Shown one piece after another: positions 1-8,923 of a DNA stretch of 61,366 nucleotides (position 1 is its first letter; each line of letters opens with the position of its first letter). The position numbers and the translations under genes are program-made. Below the pieces are notes generated by a model. That model was not told where the DNA came from and did no database searches. It was given only the letters and a program-made list of their open reading frames with translations. The DNA is from Bacillota bacterium (GTDB lineage: Bacteria; Bacillota; Clostridia; Christensenellales; UMGS416): positions 1 through 61,366 of the forward strand of contig JAEZSE010000008.1 of NCBI GenBank assembly GCA_023421955.1, written 5' to 3'.

Positions 1-250
1 GTTCAGCTGTGGGCTCGGCTGTGGGTTCGGCTGTGGGAACGGGGGTCGGTTCTGTTGTGGGGGTCGGTGCCGACGTGGCCGGTTCGGGCGTTGGGGTCGG
101 CTCTGGCGTAGCGCTGGGCGTCATCTCAATCGGAGTGGCTGTTACCTCTTGGGATTGCGTCGCAGAGCCCTGTGTGGGGAATACCAGATTACAGCCCGCA
201 GCGGAAACGCAGATTGCTATAATCAATAGCATACAGAATGCTTTATTCAT
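1..250 (-). CDS. Pro/Thr/Glu-rich lipoprotein, N-terminal part only
   Basis: This minus-strand gene starts at ATG 250 and runs off the left edge, so only 83 codons are visible. A GGAGAAGGAGG ribosome binding site lies just upstream of the start. Residues 1-20 form a lipoprotein signal peptide: a Lys at position 3, a hydrophobic stretch, and a lipobox SAAGC with the lipidated Cys at 20. After that comes a low-complexity linker of PTPTPEP and TAEP repeats, typical of a flexible tether between membrane and wall. The functional domain must lie outside the window, so no role can be given. The apparent plus-strand frame of Gly/Val repeats here is only the complement of this linker. Confidence 0.8.
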   Translation of the reverse strand, partial: MNKAFCMLLIIAICVSAAGCNLVFPTQGSATQSQEVTATPIEMTPSATPEPTPTPEPATSAPTPTTEPTPVPTAEPTAEPTAE

Positions 251-359
251 GTTTTGGCCTCCTTCTCCTGTCGATAGGGCCGGGAATCCTCGCTTTAGTA
301 TAGCATAACAATGGGATTTTTTGGAGCGTACGATAACGTCTGATGTTCGACGTGTGGAT

Positions 360-389
360 TTGCCATTCCTTTTTGTTTCATGGTAATAT
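360..389 (+). promoter_or_regulatory. Possible sigma-A promoter for the patatin-like gene
   Basis: TTGCCA at 360-365 and TAATAT at 384-389 are spaced 18 bp apart, about 47 bp upstream of the GTG start at 436. The call rests on hexamer match only. Confidence 0.35.
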
Positions 390-435
390 AATCAAATAGC
401 AGATGCTATGCTGGTAATAGAGGATGGGATGAATT

Positions 436-1254
436 GTGAATACAAAGCTGAAGATCGGATTGGCTTTGGGCGCCGGCGCAGCCAGGGGGCTGGCGCACAT
501 CGGTGTGTTGGAGGTGCTGGAGGAGCATGGCATCCCCATTGACATCGTGGCTGGCACCAGCATGGGTTCTGTGGTGGGTTGCCTGTTTGCCAACGGTGCA
601 TCAGGCAAAATGATCCATGGTCTGGCCCAACAGATCTGCTCCATGGAGTATCATAAACTGTTTGATATCACGCTGCCCCGTTTGGGCTTGATTCGCGGCC
701 AGCGCGTGGATATGATCATCCGTACGCTCACCGGCGACCGGATGATTGAGCAGATGAAGCTGCCCTTCGCCGCTGTGTCCGCTTGCCTGGAGGATGGCAC
801 TGCCAGGGTGTTCAAGTCCGGCAAGGCTGCGGAAGCGGTGCGCGCCAGCATTTCAATCCCCGGTGTGTTTGAGCCGGTCGCGCTTGACGGCAAGACCTAT
901 GTGGACGGCGGCGTGCTGGACCGGGTGCCTGTGGGCGTAGCCCGAGAGATGGGCGCAGATTTTGTGATTGCTGTGGATGTGGGCTACCGCGGTGGCTCAC
1001 GCACAACGCCAAAGAACATCATCGATGTGATGATCAGCTCTTTCGAGTTGCAGGAGTGGGAGGCCACCCGCGACAGAGTGTCCACCGCCGATGTCACAAT
1101 ACTGCCAGATACTCAAAATGTGAACCCCGCCAATTTCAACCAGGTGGAGGATTGTGTCAGAAGGGGCCGTGCAGCGGCTATGTTGATGATTGGTGATGTG
1201 CAAGCAAAGCTGGAGGGGGCGGCGGTCAGAATGCTGGAGAGCAACAGCAAATAA
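436..1254 (+). CDS. Patatin-like phospholipase (RssA/NTE type)
   Basis: This is a 272-residue serine acyl hydrolase of the bacterial patatin family, probably acting on membrane phospholipids or lysophospholipids from the cytosolic side. All the active-site marks are visible: the oxyanion-hole motif GAGAARG at residues 12-18, the nucleophile motif GTSMG with Ser42, and the catalytic Asp157 in VDGG, giving the Ser-Asp dyad of the family. There is no signal peptide or membrane segment. The start is GTG 436, preceded by an AGGATGGG ribosome binding site, and the length fits single-domain RssA-like proteins. It is transcribed alone and converges on the gene at 1266-1790. The physiological substrate is unknown. 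Confidence 0.85.
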   Translation: MNTKLKIGLALGAGAARGLAHIGVLEVLEEHGIPIDIVAGTSMGSVVGCLFANGASGKMIHGLAQQICSMEYHKLFDITLPRLGLIRGQRVDMIIRTLTGDRMIEQMKLPFAAVSACLEDGTARVFKSGKAAEAVRASISIPGVFEPVALDGKTYVDGGVLDRVPVGVAREMGADFVIAVDVGYRGGSRTTPKNIIDVMISSFELQEWEATRDRVSTADVTILPDTQNVNPANFNQVEDCVRRGRAAAMLMIGDVQAKLEGAAVRMLESNSK

Positions 1255-1265
1255 GCGGAATTGTG

Positions 1266-1790
1266 TCAGGAGCGTTCTTCCCAAAGCATGTATTCATTCG
1301 GGTTTCTCCGGATGTGGCCTGCGACAAGGCATATCGACGATTGCAGTGTATCTGAGAGCATTTTGTCAATATTTGCGATGCTATCAGCCAGAATGGGATC
1401 TGATCTCACAGCATCAAGCATGAAGTCCAAATTACCTAAGTTGTCTTTTCCCATGCGGTCAAACAGGCTGTTATACAAGCTTTCCAGATCTCCCATCAGG
1501 CAGGACAGGCGATCGTCTCTAAAAAAGCGGGGTCCACCTTTCATCGCCTTCCACATGCCATCCCTTTCCAGCAAATAGGAAGTGCTGCTAAAGAACCGCA
1601 GCACGCCCTCACTGGCGTGCCCGTAAACCACCTGGAACATCAACAATGCCCGGATTGGCGGGGGAAGACTTGCTGTCACTTCGGACTTTACCTCAAACCT
1701 CTTGCCCCGGATCTTTCGGATCACCGGCTCCACGCATGCAAAGACCAACTCGGCATCGTTCATCGTTTCAATTGGCTTTTGGTTGCTCAT
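1266..1790 (-). CDS. Hypothetical protein, 174 aa
   Basis: The gene starts at ATG 1790 behind AGAGGAAG, 9 bp after the stop of tmcAL, so the two are probably cotranscribed. The protein is soluble, with no signal peptide or transmembrane segment. An N-terminal half with a VVYGHASEGVLRFF segment is followed by a largely helical, Asp/Leu-rich C-terminal half. The pattern of an early surface-exposed YGHxSEGxxRFF followed by a helical domain is faintly like DMP19/DUF4375 proteins, but I would not assign it to that family without a profile search. Function unknown. Confidence 0.65.
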   Translation of the reverse strand: MSNQKPIETMNDAELVFACVEPVIRKIRGKRFEVKSEVTASLPPPIRALLMFQVVYGHASEGVLRFFSSTSYLLERDGMWKAMKGGPRFFRDDRLSCLMGDLESLYNSLFDRMGKDNLGNLDFMLDAVRSDPILADSIANIDKMLSDTLQSSICLVAGHIRRNPNEYMLWEERS

Positions 1791-1799
1791 GGCTTCCTC

Positions 1800-3005
1800 T
1801 CATATCATGATCATTTTCTCTGTATAGTCCCGCTTTGCTTGACGCAAAATGGGATTCTTAATTCCCAGTGCATAGATGTCGCTGGCCTGACGGTCAACTT
1901 CCCATAATTTGGCCATTGCTTCTGTATCCGGTTTGAACTCTGCCGCTCGCGCTACAAAGGGGATGTTGGCCCTTCTGGCTAGTTCACTGATCAACCCCTC
2001 CGCCTGCCTGGAATAGCCCAGCAGTCGGGCATAGATCGGTTTTTCCCGGCGGATCAACGCAATATCTTCCGCAGATATGCCCAGCATTGCCTGCATCGCG
2101 GCGCGTTTGATACGGGCCATCGTATAGCGCTTGCTCTTGGCGGCGGCGCAAAAAGCGCTGAATGTGCCTGTTGCTGCAGCAGCTTTTGCCATGCGGTTGT
2201 GGAACCCTTCGGCAGTGTCCGGCAGGCTTTCGGCTGTGCGCAATGCGTAGAGAAGCACCTGCGAATAATCATCGGGCCAAACAGGCCCGGCATCAATCTT
2301 TATTTGCTCCTCCATGATTTGCGCTACGCCATTTGGAACAGCCTGCCTCCAGCCGCATGATTCATCTGCCAGCGATTTACGGATGGCGGTGGCGCTGGCG
2401 ATGGCTCCAGCGATTGTTTCGTCGTGGTACCCTGCCTGCACCCGCTGGATCGCCAGAGGCTCCATGGTGCTTTGCTGCTCCTCCAACTGCTTGAGATACA
2501 TCGCGCCCAGCACCGAATTCGGTGAGGCCAGCAGCGCTACTGCTTCATGGTGGCCAAGCCACTGTGCAAGCGCCTCAGCCCGGGCCTTTGGGTGGGGTTT
2601 CCCTGATTGGAGCCCTATTTGGATTGCGGCCTGCAATTCCTCCGGTTCATCGCCCCACAGGCATGCAAGCTCTCTTAGTGCCGCAAGATCAGGTGATTCA
2701 GCCCCGAAGCAAAGGCAGTCGCAACCCAACCCGTCCAGCACAGACACGCCGCCCCAAGCGAACCAGTCTGCGCTCTGCAACGCGTAAAATGCCGGAAGCT
2801 CAATGACGGCGTCCACGCCGCCGGCCAGCGCCATCCTTGTGCGAGCCCATTTGTCAAAAACAGCCGGTTCACCCCTCTGCACGAAGTGGCCGCTCATCAC
2901 AGCCACAACGGCGTCGCAGCCGCTGAGCCTGCGAGACTGCTCCACATGGTATTGGTGCCCTTTGTGATAGGGGTTGTATTCGGCAATAATTCCGGTGATT
3001 TTCAT
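1800..3005 (-). CDS. tmcAL: tRNA(Met) cytidine acetate ligase
   Basis: This 401-residue enzyme is the TmcAL family, formerly called YlbM or a nucleotidyltransferase. In Bacillus it activates acetate with ATP and forms N4-acetylcytidine at the wobble position of elongator tRNA(Met). The N-terminal nucleotidyltransferase signature is intact: GIIAEYNPYHKGH at residues 5-17, then a conserved SGHFVQRGEPA segment and a downstream DAVIELP. Length and domain order match the family. It stands divergently from ackA, about 215 bp away. The neighbour is suggestive because both enzymes use acetate directly. No strong ribosome binding site precedes ATG 3005, but the conserved N-terminus fixes this start. 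Confidence 0.92.
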   Translation of the reverse strand: MKITGIIAEYNPYHKGHQYHVEQSRRLSGCDAVVAVMSGHFVQRGEPAVFDKWARTRMALAGGVDAVIELPAFYALQSADWFAWGGVSVLDGLGCDCLCFGAESPDLAALRELACLWGDEPEELQAAIQIGLQSGKPHPKARAEALAQWLGHHEAVALLASPNSVLGAMYLKQLEEQQSTMEPLAIQRVQAGYHDETIAGAIASATAIRKSLADESCGWRQAVPNGVAQIMEEQIKIDAGPVWPDDYSQVLLYALRTAESLPDTAEGFHNRMAKAAAATGTFSAFCAAAKSKRYTMARIKRAAMQAMLGISAEDIALIRREKPIYARLLGYSRQAEGLISELARRANIPFVARAAEFKPDTEAMAKLWEVDRQASDIYALGIKNPILRQAKRDYTEKMIMI

Positions 3006-3102
3006 ACCATCAGTTTACCACAGCGAAGCTGTTGATCCTATGTGAAATCATATAATTGTTGATATCGTGTGGGTTTGTTGCCAGAAACCGTGCAAATCAT
3101 GT

Positions 3103-3131
3103 TTGTTTTTATCACTTGTCCGTATTATAAT
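3103..3131 (+). promoter_or_regulatory. Sigma-A promoter of ackA
   Basis: TTGTTT at 3103-3108 and a perfect TATAAT at 3126-3131 are separated by 17 bp. The implied start of transcription leaves about 80 nt of 5' leader before the ackA ATG at 3220. Confidence 0.65.
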
Positions 3132-3219
3132 AGTTCGGGCTTCTTACCCTGTTAAGATATTAGACATTAGGCTTGGTAGTTTTACGGTTTACCGTTTGTT
3201 ATTTTTAGGAGGGCATTTC

Positions 3220-4413
3220 ATGAAAATCCTCGTGATCAACGCCGGAAGCTCGTCGTTGAAGTACCAGCTCATTGACATGGACAATGAGCAGATTATCGCC
3301 AAGGGTTTGGCGGAACGCATCGGCATCGAGGGCTCCAATCTGCAGCACAGACCCACCGGCAAAGAGGCCGTTGTGATCGAACAGCCGATGAAGGACCACA
3401 CCGAGGCCATCAAGATCGTGTTGAAGGCACTCACCGATCCGAAGCACGGCGTCATCGCCGATATGAGCGCCATCCACGCTGTGGGCCACCGCGTGCTGCA
3501 CGGCGGGCAGAAGTTCACTGAGTCAATGCTGATCAATGAAGAAGTGATCGAGACCGTGCGCGCCTATATCCCGCTAGGCCCGCTGCACAACCCGGCCAAC
3601 ATCATGGGCATCGAGGCCTGTCAGAAGGTAATGCCCAACACGCCCATGGTCGCTGTGTTTGACACGGCTTTCCACCAGTCCATGCCTGACTACGCCTATA
3701 TTTATGGCATTCCTTATGAGTATTATCAGACCATGGACATCCGCCGTTACGGCTTTCATGGCACCTCTCACCGCTATCTGGCCAAGCGCACCGCAGAATT
3801 CATGGGCCGCCCACAGCAGGGGCTTAAGATCGTGACCTGCCACCTGGGCAACGGCTCCTCGCTGGCAGCCATCAAGGACGGCAAGTGCGTAGATACATCG
3901 ATGGGCCTGACCCCGTTGGAGGGCGTGCTGATGGGCACTCGCAGCGGTGACATGGATCCCACCATTGTGGAATACCTGATGAATCGCTCCAATATGACGA
4001 TCGAGCAGGTTGTCTCAATGCTCAACAAGAAGTCGGGCCTGATCGGCATCTCCGGCGTGAGCTCCGACATGCGTGACGTTCTGCAAGCCAGCGAGGAGGG
4101 CAATGACCGCGCCCGTTTAGCTGTGGATGTGTTCTGTTATCGCATCCGCAAATACATCGGCGCATATGCAGCCGCGATGGGCGGGCTGGATGCCATCGTG
4201 TTCTCCGCAGGTATTGGGGAAAACAATCCGATGCTGCGTAAGATGATCGTGAAGGATCTGGAATACCTTGGCGTGGCCGTGGATGACAAGCTCAATGCTC
4301 AGAAGGCCTCCGAGATGGACATTTCGGCCCCCGGCGCAAAGGTGCGCACAATGGTCATCGGAACCAATGAGGAGCTGATGATCGCCAGGGATACACTCGC
4401 CCTGGTCCAGTAA
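3220..4413 (+). CDS. ackA: Acetate kinase
   Basis: AckA interconverts acetyl phosphate plus ADP with acetate plus ATP, giving the energy-conserving last step of acetate fermentation. The 397-residue product opens with the ASKHA phosphate-binding motif INAGSSSLKYQL and carries HGG, FDTAFH, the RRYGFHGTSHRY signature, HLGNGSS and the GIGEN segment near the C-terminus, all complete. The start at 3220 is set by AGGAGGG nine bases upstream and by family length; an upstream in-frame extension to 3067 would overlap the promoter and is not conserved sequence. No phosphotransacetylase gene is adjacent, so pta must be elsewhere. A terminator follows at 4433. Confidence 0.96.
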   Translation: MKILVINAGSSSLKYQLIDMDNEQIIAKGLAERIGIEGSNLQHRPTGKEAVVIEQPMKDHTEAIKIVLKALTDPKHGVIADMSAIHAVGHRVLHGGQKFTESMLINEEVIETVRAYIPLGPLHNPANIMGIEACQKVMPNTPMVAVFDTAFHQSMPDYAYIYGIPYEYYQTMDIRRYGFHGTSHRYLAKRTAEFMGRPQQGLKIVTCHLGNGSSLAAIKDGKCVDTSMGLTPLEGVLMGTRSGDMDPTIVEYLMNRSNMTIEQVVSMLNKKSGLIGISGVSSDMRDVLQASEEGNDRARLAVDVFCYRIRKYIGAYAAAMGGLDAIVFSAGIGENNPMLRKMIVKDLEYLGVAVDDKLNAQKASEMDISAPGAKVRTMVIGTNEELMIARDTLALVQ

Positions 4414-4432
4414 GGCGTTTCATGGTTTTGAT

Positions 4433-4462
4433 CGGCAGGCAGCGATGCCTGCCGTTTTCATT
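4433..4462 (+). terminator. Intrinsic terminator of ackA
   Basis: A perfect 9-bp stem CGGCAGGCA/TGCCTGCCG with a GCGA loop (4433-4454) is followed by TTTTCATTT. Its T-tract overlaps the stop codon of the convergent GH3 gene. Confidence 0.85.
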
Positions 4463-6416
4463 TGAGCTCCAAGCCGTAGCCGATGGGAAAGAGGAGTTCT
4501 ACCCCTTGTCTTCCGATGTCCTCCACGGTTCTGTACCACGGCATCGGAAGCTTGCCTGCGAAGCCTCTTTCACCAAAGAGAGCGGGTGCCACACCCTGCC
4601 CTTCGGTGCCGGGCAGCCAAGCCATCACCGCGGCATTCCAGCTCTTGAGTGCATCGGTAAGGATTAGCTCGCGACCTGCCACGATCAGCGCCACGACGGG
4701 CTTGCCGCTCGATTTGGCAAGCGCCATTGCCTCAGCGTTACCGTCAAGGGCCAGCTTGCCGGTCAAGGAAAGGTCTGGGCTGTCACCCACGCCTTCCGCA
4801 TAAGGCTTCTCGCCGACGACCATCAGAACAGCATCAGCTTTGGCCAGGTCGGCTGCGCTGGTTAGGATCTCAGCACCTGCCCGGTCTGCTGCTTGCCTCA
4901 GGCCCGCCAGGATCGTCGTGCCGGCAGTCTTACGGTTGTCGCCCGTCCATCCTTGCCATGTGAGCGACCAGCCACCGCACTGCACGCCTAGATCATCGGC
5001 CGCCGGCCCTGTCACAAAGATTCTTTGCCCGGGCTTGAAGGGCAGCACACCATCATTCTTCAGCAGCACCAGTGACCTCGCCACAAGTTCTGCCGCCAGT
5101 GCCCTGTGCTCCTCTTTACCAAACCCGTTTGCTTTGCGGTTCTGCAGATAGGGATCCTCAAACAGGCCCATTTCAAATTTCACCCGCAGGATACGGGATA
5201 CGGCGTCATCCACCCGTGCCTGCGGGATGTCTCCATTGTTTACACCGCTCACAATTGCCTTGAGCGCCATTGCATACAGGCCGGTTTCCATCAGCATATC
5301 TACCCCGGCGTTCACAGCGGCGGCCACCTTTTCGTTCAGTGTGGCGTAGCCTAGCTGCTCTATGCCGTTGTAATCGGATATCACTAAGCCCTGAAACCCA
5401 AGCTCGCCTTTCAAAACATCGGTCAGCAAATGCCGGTGCTCATGAATCTTCATGCCGTTCCACAAGCCGAAGGAGGCCATCACCACTGGTACACCTGCTT
5501 CCACCAACGTTTCATATGGGCGAAGGTGCTGCTGCCGCAGCGTTTGCTCATCGATGGCAGCGTCGCCCTGGTCAATGTGGTATCCTGAGGTTTTTGAAGT
5601 GCCCCAGATAGCTCCGCCATCGGCAACATAATGTTTGGCAGTGGGGATCGCCCCTCCTGCCAGCAAGCCATTCGTGAACGGAAGAGCCAAAGAGGATACC
5701 AGCGTCGGGTCACTGGAAAAGCTTTCGTAAGTGCGCCCCCATCGTGGGTCTTGCGCCACGGCCAGGCAAGGTGCAAATGTCCATGGGATCCCGGTGGCAA
5801 TCATCTCTTCTGCGACGGCCTTGCCCATTTGTTCCATGAGCTCCGGGCTGTTTGCCGCACCCAGCGCGATGTTTTGGGGGAACAAGACAGCCCCCACTGC
5901 ATTGTTGTGGCCGTGCACGGCGTCCACACCATAGAGCAGCGGGATGGGCAGGCGGCACTTCAACGCTGCTTCCTGATAAGCGCGCGTCATGGTAAGCCAT
6001 GCCTCCGGCCTGCCATCACCGGGTGTGGAGCCCCCGCCGCTCAGCACAGAGCCCAGCGCTGCTTTCGTTACAGCGGCAGGAGCCGCACTGCCGCGCTCCG
6101 CCTGTATCATCTGACCGGCCTTTTCTTCCAGTGTCATGCGCCCCAACAGATCTTTCACCCGTGCCTCCACAGGTAGGCTTGCGTCTTGAAAGGGGAGGGG
6201 AATGTCTGTAGCTGCTGGCATCTGGCTCTCAGTCGAGGCGGCTTCACCGGTAGTTGCAGTTGTTGCAGTTATGCTCGCCAGTGGATCTGGCGGAGTCGTG
6301 CTGCTCGGAGCGCAGCCGTTCAACAGCGTGGCAATCAAACCAACCATCAGGATAAGCTCCATTAGTTTCGTTTGCATATTCCGGCCGCCACCCTTGTTTG
6401 TATTCTTTGCCGCCAT
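4458..6416 (-). CDS. Glycoside hydrolase family 3 lipoprotein (beta-glucosidase type)
   Basis: This is a 652-residue, surface-anchored GH3 enzyme expected to hydrolyse beta-glucosides or related sugars. A lipoprotein signal ends in LLNGC (Cys about residue 35 from ATG 6416, or 22 from an alternative ATG at 6377). The first start has the better ribosome binding site, GAGGGGGTG. A GH3 N-terminal TIM barrel spans roughly residues 85-410 and contains KHYVADGG and the nucleophile Asp348 in VISDYNGIEQL. A GH3 C-terminal domain covers about 435-650. The SDYNG sequence, and the lack of the NagZ His/Asp loop, argue for a glucosidase rather than an N-acetylglucosaminidase. It is monocistronic and convergent with ackA. 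Confidence 0.88.
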   Translation of the reverse strand: MAAKNTNKGGGRNMQTKLMELILMVGLIATLLNGCAPSSTTPPDPLASITATTATTGEAASTESQMPAATDIPLPFQDASLPVEARVKDLLGRMTLEEKAGQMIQAERGSAAPAAVTKAALGSVLSGGGSTPGDGRPEAWLTMTRAYQEAALKCRLPIPLLYGVDAVHGHNNAVGAVLFPQNIALGAANSPELMEQMGKAVAEEMIATGIPWTFAPCLAVAQDPRWGRTYESFSSDPTLVSSLALPFTNGLLAGGAIPTAKHYVADGGAIWGTSKTSGYHIDQGDAAIDEQTLRQQHLRPYETLVEAGVPVVMASFGLWNGMKIHEHRHLLTDVLKGELGFQGLVISDYNGIEQLGYATLNEKVAAAVNAGVDMLMETGLYAMALKAIVSGVNNGDIPQARVDDAVSRILRVKFEMGLFEDPYLQNRKANGFGKEEHRALAAELVARSLVLLKNDGVLPFKPGQRIFVTGPAADDLGVQCGGWSLTWQGWTGDNRKTAGTTILAGLRQAADRAGAEILTSAADLAKADAVLMVVGEKPYAEGVGDSPDLSLTGKLALDGNAEAMALAKSSGKPVVALIVAGRELILTDALKSWNAAVMAWLPGTEGQGVAPALFGERGFAGKLPMPWYRTVEDIGRQGVELLFPIGYGLELK

Positions 6417-6532
6417 TCTAACACCCCCTCATTGTCAGGACAAACATAAACGGTTTTACAGCATAGTTAACATAAAAAGGGTAATTGGCCTAGGCGTATG
6501 GGCGAAATTCCTTATAGATTGGCGGCTAATTC

Positions 6533-6560
6533 TTGTTTCAGAATAAAAATGAGTTACAAT
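6533..6560 (+). promoter_or_regulatory. Promoter of the amidohydrolase gene
   Basis: TTGTTT at 6533-6538 and TACAAT at 6555-6560 are spaced 16 bp apart. The implied transcription start is around 6567, so an ATG at 6568 would be leaderless; this supports translation from ATG 6592. Confidence 0.5.
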
Positions 6561-6591
6561 AGGTTGAATGTTCCAGCACGAGAGGCACAAG

Positions 6592-7377
6592 ATGAGGATT
6601 GTTGATTTCCACGCGCATGTTTTTCCCGACCGGATTGCATTGAAAGCTGCCGGTGCCATCGGCGAGTTTTATGGCATCCCCATGCGGTATGACGGAACGG
6701 TGGGCACGCTGCTCTCTCTGAATAACCAATGCGGGATTGATATGACACTGGTGCATTCTGTCGCTACTGTGCCGCAACAGGTGGCCGCTATAAACGATTT
6801 CATTGCCGAGGTGGTCCGGTTGCACTCCGACCGGTTTGCGGGGTTTGCCACGATCCACCCTGACCATCCGGCCATTGAGGAGGAAATCGATCGGGCTGTC
6901 GCGATGGGCTTGCGAGGTGTCAAGATCCACTCCGATTTCCAGTGCTTTTTACTGGATGATGAGCGCGCAATGCGGATCTATCAGAGCATAGAGGGCCGGG
7001 TGCCGATTCTGGTGCACGCAGGCGATCATCGCTCTGAGTTTTCCAAAGCGCAGAGGATCGCCCGGGTGCTGGATCGTTTCCCGAAACTCACGATGGTTTG
7101 CGCCCACCTTGGCGGTTGGTCTGAATGGGAGGAGTCCGCCAGGATTCTCAAAGGAAGCGGCGTGCTGGTGGATACTTCCAGCTCGCTGTATGACATGGCG
7201 CCGGACCAGGCGCTTGGACTTATTGAGCTTTATGGCGCCGACCATGTGCTCTTTGGCACCGATTACCCGATGTGGGACCCTCACGCTGAGCTGGACATGA
7301 TCGAGCGGCTGGGCCTGTCCGACAGCGTGCGTGAGATGATCCTGCACGGTAATGCCGAGCGGCTTTTTGGCCTGTGA
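6592..7377 (+). CDS. Metal-dependent amidohydrolase (amidohydrolase 2 / ACMSD-like)
   Basis: This is a 261-residue TIM-barrel hydrolase or decarboxylase of the amidohydrolase superfamily. The metal ligands are visible in order: HAH at residues 7-9 just after strand 1, a Lys/His pair in GVKIHSDFQ, His in ILVHAGDH, His in VCAHLGGW, and the strand-8 Asp in LFGTDYPMWDP. That GTDYPMWDP signature is typical of the branch with 4-oxalomesaconate hydratase, ACMSD-like and many uncharacterised proteins. ATG 6592 is chosen because it has AGAGG upstream and places the HxH at the usual distance from the N-terminus; ATG 6568 would add 8 residues. The substrate cannot be predicted. Confidence 0.82.
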   Translation: MRIVDFHAHVFPDRIALKAAGAIGEFYGIPMRYDGTVGTLLSLNNQCGIDMTLVHSVATVPQQVAAINDFIAEVVRLHSDRFAGFATIHPDHPAIEEEIDRAVAMGLRGVKIHSDFQCFLLDDERAMRIYQSIEGRVPILVHAGDHRSEFSKAQRIARVLDRFPKLTMVCAHLGGWSEWEESARILKGSGVLVDTSSSLYDMAPDQALGLIELYGADHVLFGTDYPMWDPHAELDMIERLGLSDSVREMILHGNAERLFGL

Positions 7378-7399
7378 CGGCATCCCTGCCTGCTGTGAT

Positions 7400-7428
7400 T
7401 TGTCAACGGCCTTGATATGGTTTACAAT
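7400..7428 (+). promoter_or_regulatory. Sigma-A promoter of the membrane protein gene
   Basis: TTGTCA at 7400-7405 and TACAAT at 7423-7428 are separated by exactly 17 bp, about 48 bp before the TTG start at 7476. Confidence 0.65.
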
Positions 7429-7475
7429 AGTTGTGGCGGTATGAGCCATCATCAAGGAATAGAGGTATCGTCATT

Positions 7476-8846
7476 TTGAAAGCTTTGAAGTCCCTTCTTC
7501 TGACTATACTGTCAATAGCGTTTGTGGTTTCAGCATTGTTTCTGCAATTAAGCCTGGCGCTGAACTGCACAGTGTTTTCATCTGGCTATTTCAGTCTTAT
7601 ATTTGATAGCAGTGTGAAAAGTGCAGAATTGCGGCAGATTGCCGATGAGCTTACTGGCAGCGCTGAGGTGTTTATGCCGCTGAGCGACAAGGAACGCAAA
7701 GCGCTGAACTCCGGCAAGGCGTCCAAGGAATTAAAGCGGCGAGTCAGTGATTTTGAGCAATCGATGAAGCAGGCCATTGACAAAGAGTGGCTTTCGCAAG
7801 AGGCGCCGGGTGTCATCAAAGGTTTGTTCTCCTACTTCACCGGAAATGCGGACAAGCTCCCTTCGGTGGACATTTCGCCACTGAAGGATGCCATGCTGAG
7901 CTCCTATGTGGATGAGTTTCTGGCAGGCGGTTCGGTCACTGCCAAGGACTTTGAGGCGATGATCAACCAAATCGAGCTCACAAGCGGCGGGTTTGTGCGC
8001 GACGGCAAGGTCAACGGCGCGGCAGTGAGCAAGTTCAAGCAGATGGGGCAGCTGATGGGCATGTCGATGAGTGACGACACTGCCGAGGCGATTTGTAAAA
8101 AGATTGGTAACCGTAACAAAGATGGGGCAACCACCCAGCAATTGCTGGAATACACAGTTAAGGCCGTGGCGTCAGACATGCTGAGCATACAGGGCAAACT
8201 GAACCTGAATGTGCTCTTCTCCAGCGCCTACGGCAATAAAGACAACCCGGTGACTGGCTTTTCCACGTTGTTTGGCGGCCTGCGTGGCAGCCTGATGCTT
8301 CTTTCCGCGCTGTTTTTCCTGCTGTTGGCCGGCGCTATCGCCGCCATTGCCTGGAATAACCGGGCCTGGATGCGCTGGCTTGGCGTGCCGCTGATTATCT
8401 CCGGCGCCATTGGATTGATTCTGCCGGCAGCCACACTACTGCTAAGACCGCAAATCACCGCTGCATTTACCGCGATGGCTTCTTCCGGCTCGGCAGCGTT
8501 GGCGCAGATACTGCTTAATTGGGCGTTGACATTTGCAAGCGGTGTGACGATATTCCTGTTAGCCCAGTGCCTTGTGTTCGTTGGGCTTGGCTGGCTGCTG
8601 GTTTTACTGGCACGTAAGGCAGGGTCGGCGAAGCACGCAGCCCGCACCGCAGACGGTTATGGGCTGGTGCGAACCATCACGGCTGTCGCTCTGTTGGTGG
8701 CAATTCCTGTGAGCGCCCTGCTGATCGGCAAGGGCGTGATGACCCGTGTGGACGAGTATGACGCAATCATGAAGTCTGCCTCAAAGCAGAAGAGTATCGA
8801 CTTTGGATCGGCCATGATGGAAGCATTGGGTGTGGACATGCCCTAA
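7476..8846 (+). CDS. Unknown membrane protein with N-terminal anchor and four C-terminal TM segments
   Basis: The 456-residue product is not recognised. It begins with a signal-anchor-like helix (residues about 5-30) and continues with a region of about 240 residues predicted to lie outside the membrane, rich in Lys, Ser and Asp. It then has four hydrophobic helices at roughly 270-300, 305-330, 350-380 and 400-420, and a short Ser/Lys-rich tail. TTG 7476 is the likely start: AGAGGT lies 9 bp upstream and the promoter at 7400-7428 fits. Reading back to 7431 would put the N-terminus inside the transcript start. The topology (large extracytoplasmic domain, then a small membrane bundle) suggests an envelope sensor or scaffold, but this is inference. 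Confidence 0.68.
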   Translation: MKALKSLLLTILSIAFVVSALFLQLSLALNCTVFSSGYFSLIFDSSVKSAELRQIADELTGSAEVFMPLSDKERKALNSGKASKELKRRVSDFEQSMKQAIDKEWLSQEAPGVIKGLFSYFTGNADKLPSVDISPLKDAMLSSYVDEFLAGGSVTAKDFEAMINQIELTSGGFVRDGKVNGAAVSKFKQMGQLMGMSMSDDTAEAICKKIGNRNKDGATTQQLLEYTVKAVASDMLSIQGKLNLNVLFSSAYGNKDNPVTGFSTLFGGLRGSLMLLSALFFLLLAGAIAAIAWNNRAWMRWLGVPLIISGAIGLILPAATLLLRPQITAAFTAMASSGSAALAQILLNWALTFASGVTIFLLAQCLVFVGLGWLLVLLARKAGSAKHAARTADGYGLVRTITAVALLVAIPVSALLIGKGVMTRVDEYDAIMKSASKQKSIDFGSAMMEALGVDMP

Positions 8847-8923
8847 GTTTTGATCATTGCCGCTGATTGGATTATTCCGTGATGGCTTGGCGGCTGGAGT
8901 GTCGCCCGCCCTGGAGGGACAGC

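Noticed and set aside
9..308. Plus-strand Gly/Val-rich frame
   Set aside because: It is the complement of the Pro/Thr/Glu repeat linker of the minus-strand lipoprotein, which has a lipobox and ribosome binding site. The plus frame has neither.
3067..3219. N-terminal extension of ackA by 51 residues
   Set aside because: It would cover the promoter at 3103-3131, has no ribosome binding site and adds nothing conserved. AGGAGGG sits just before ATG 3220.
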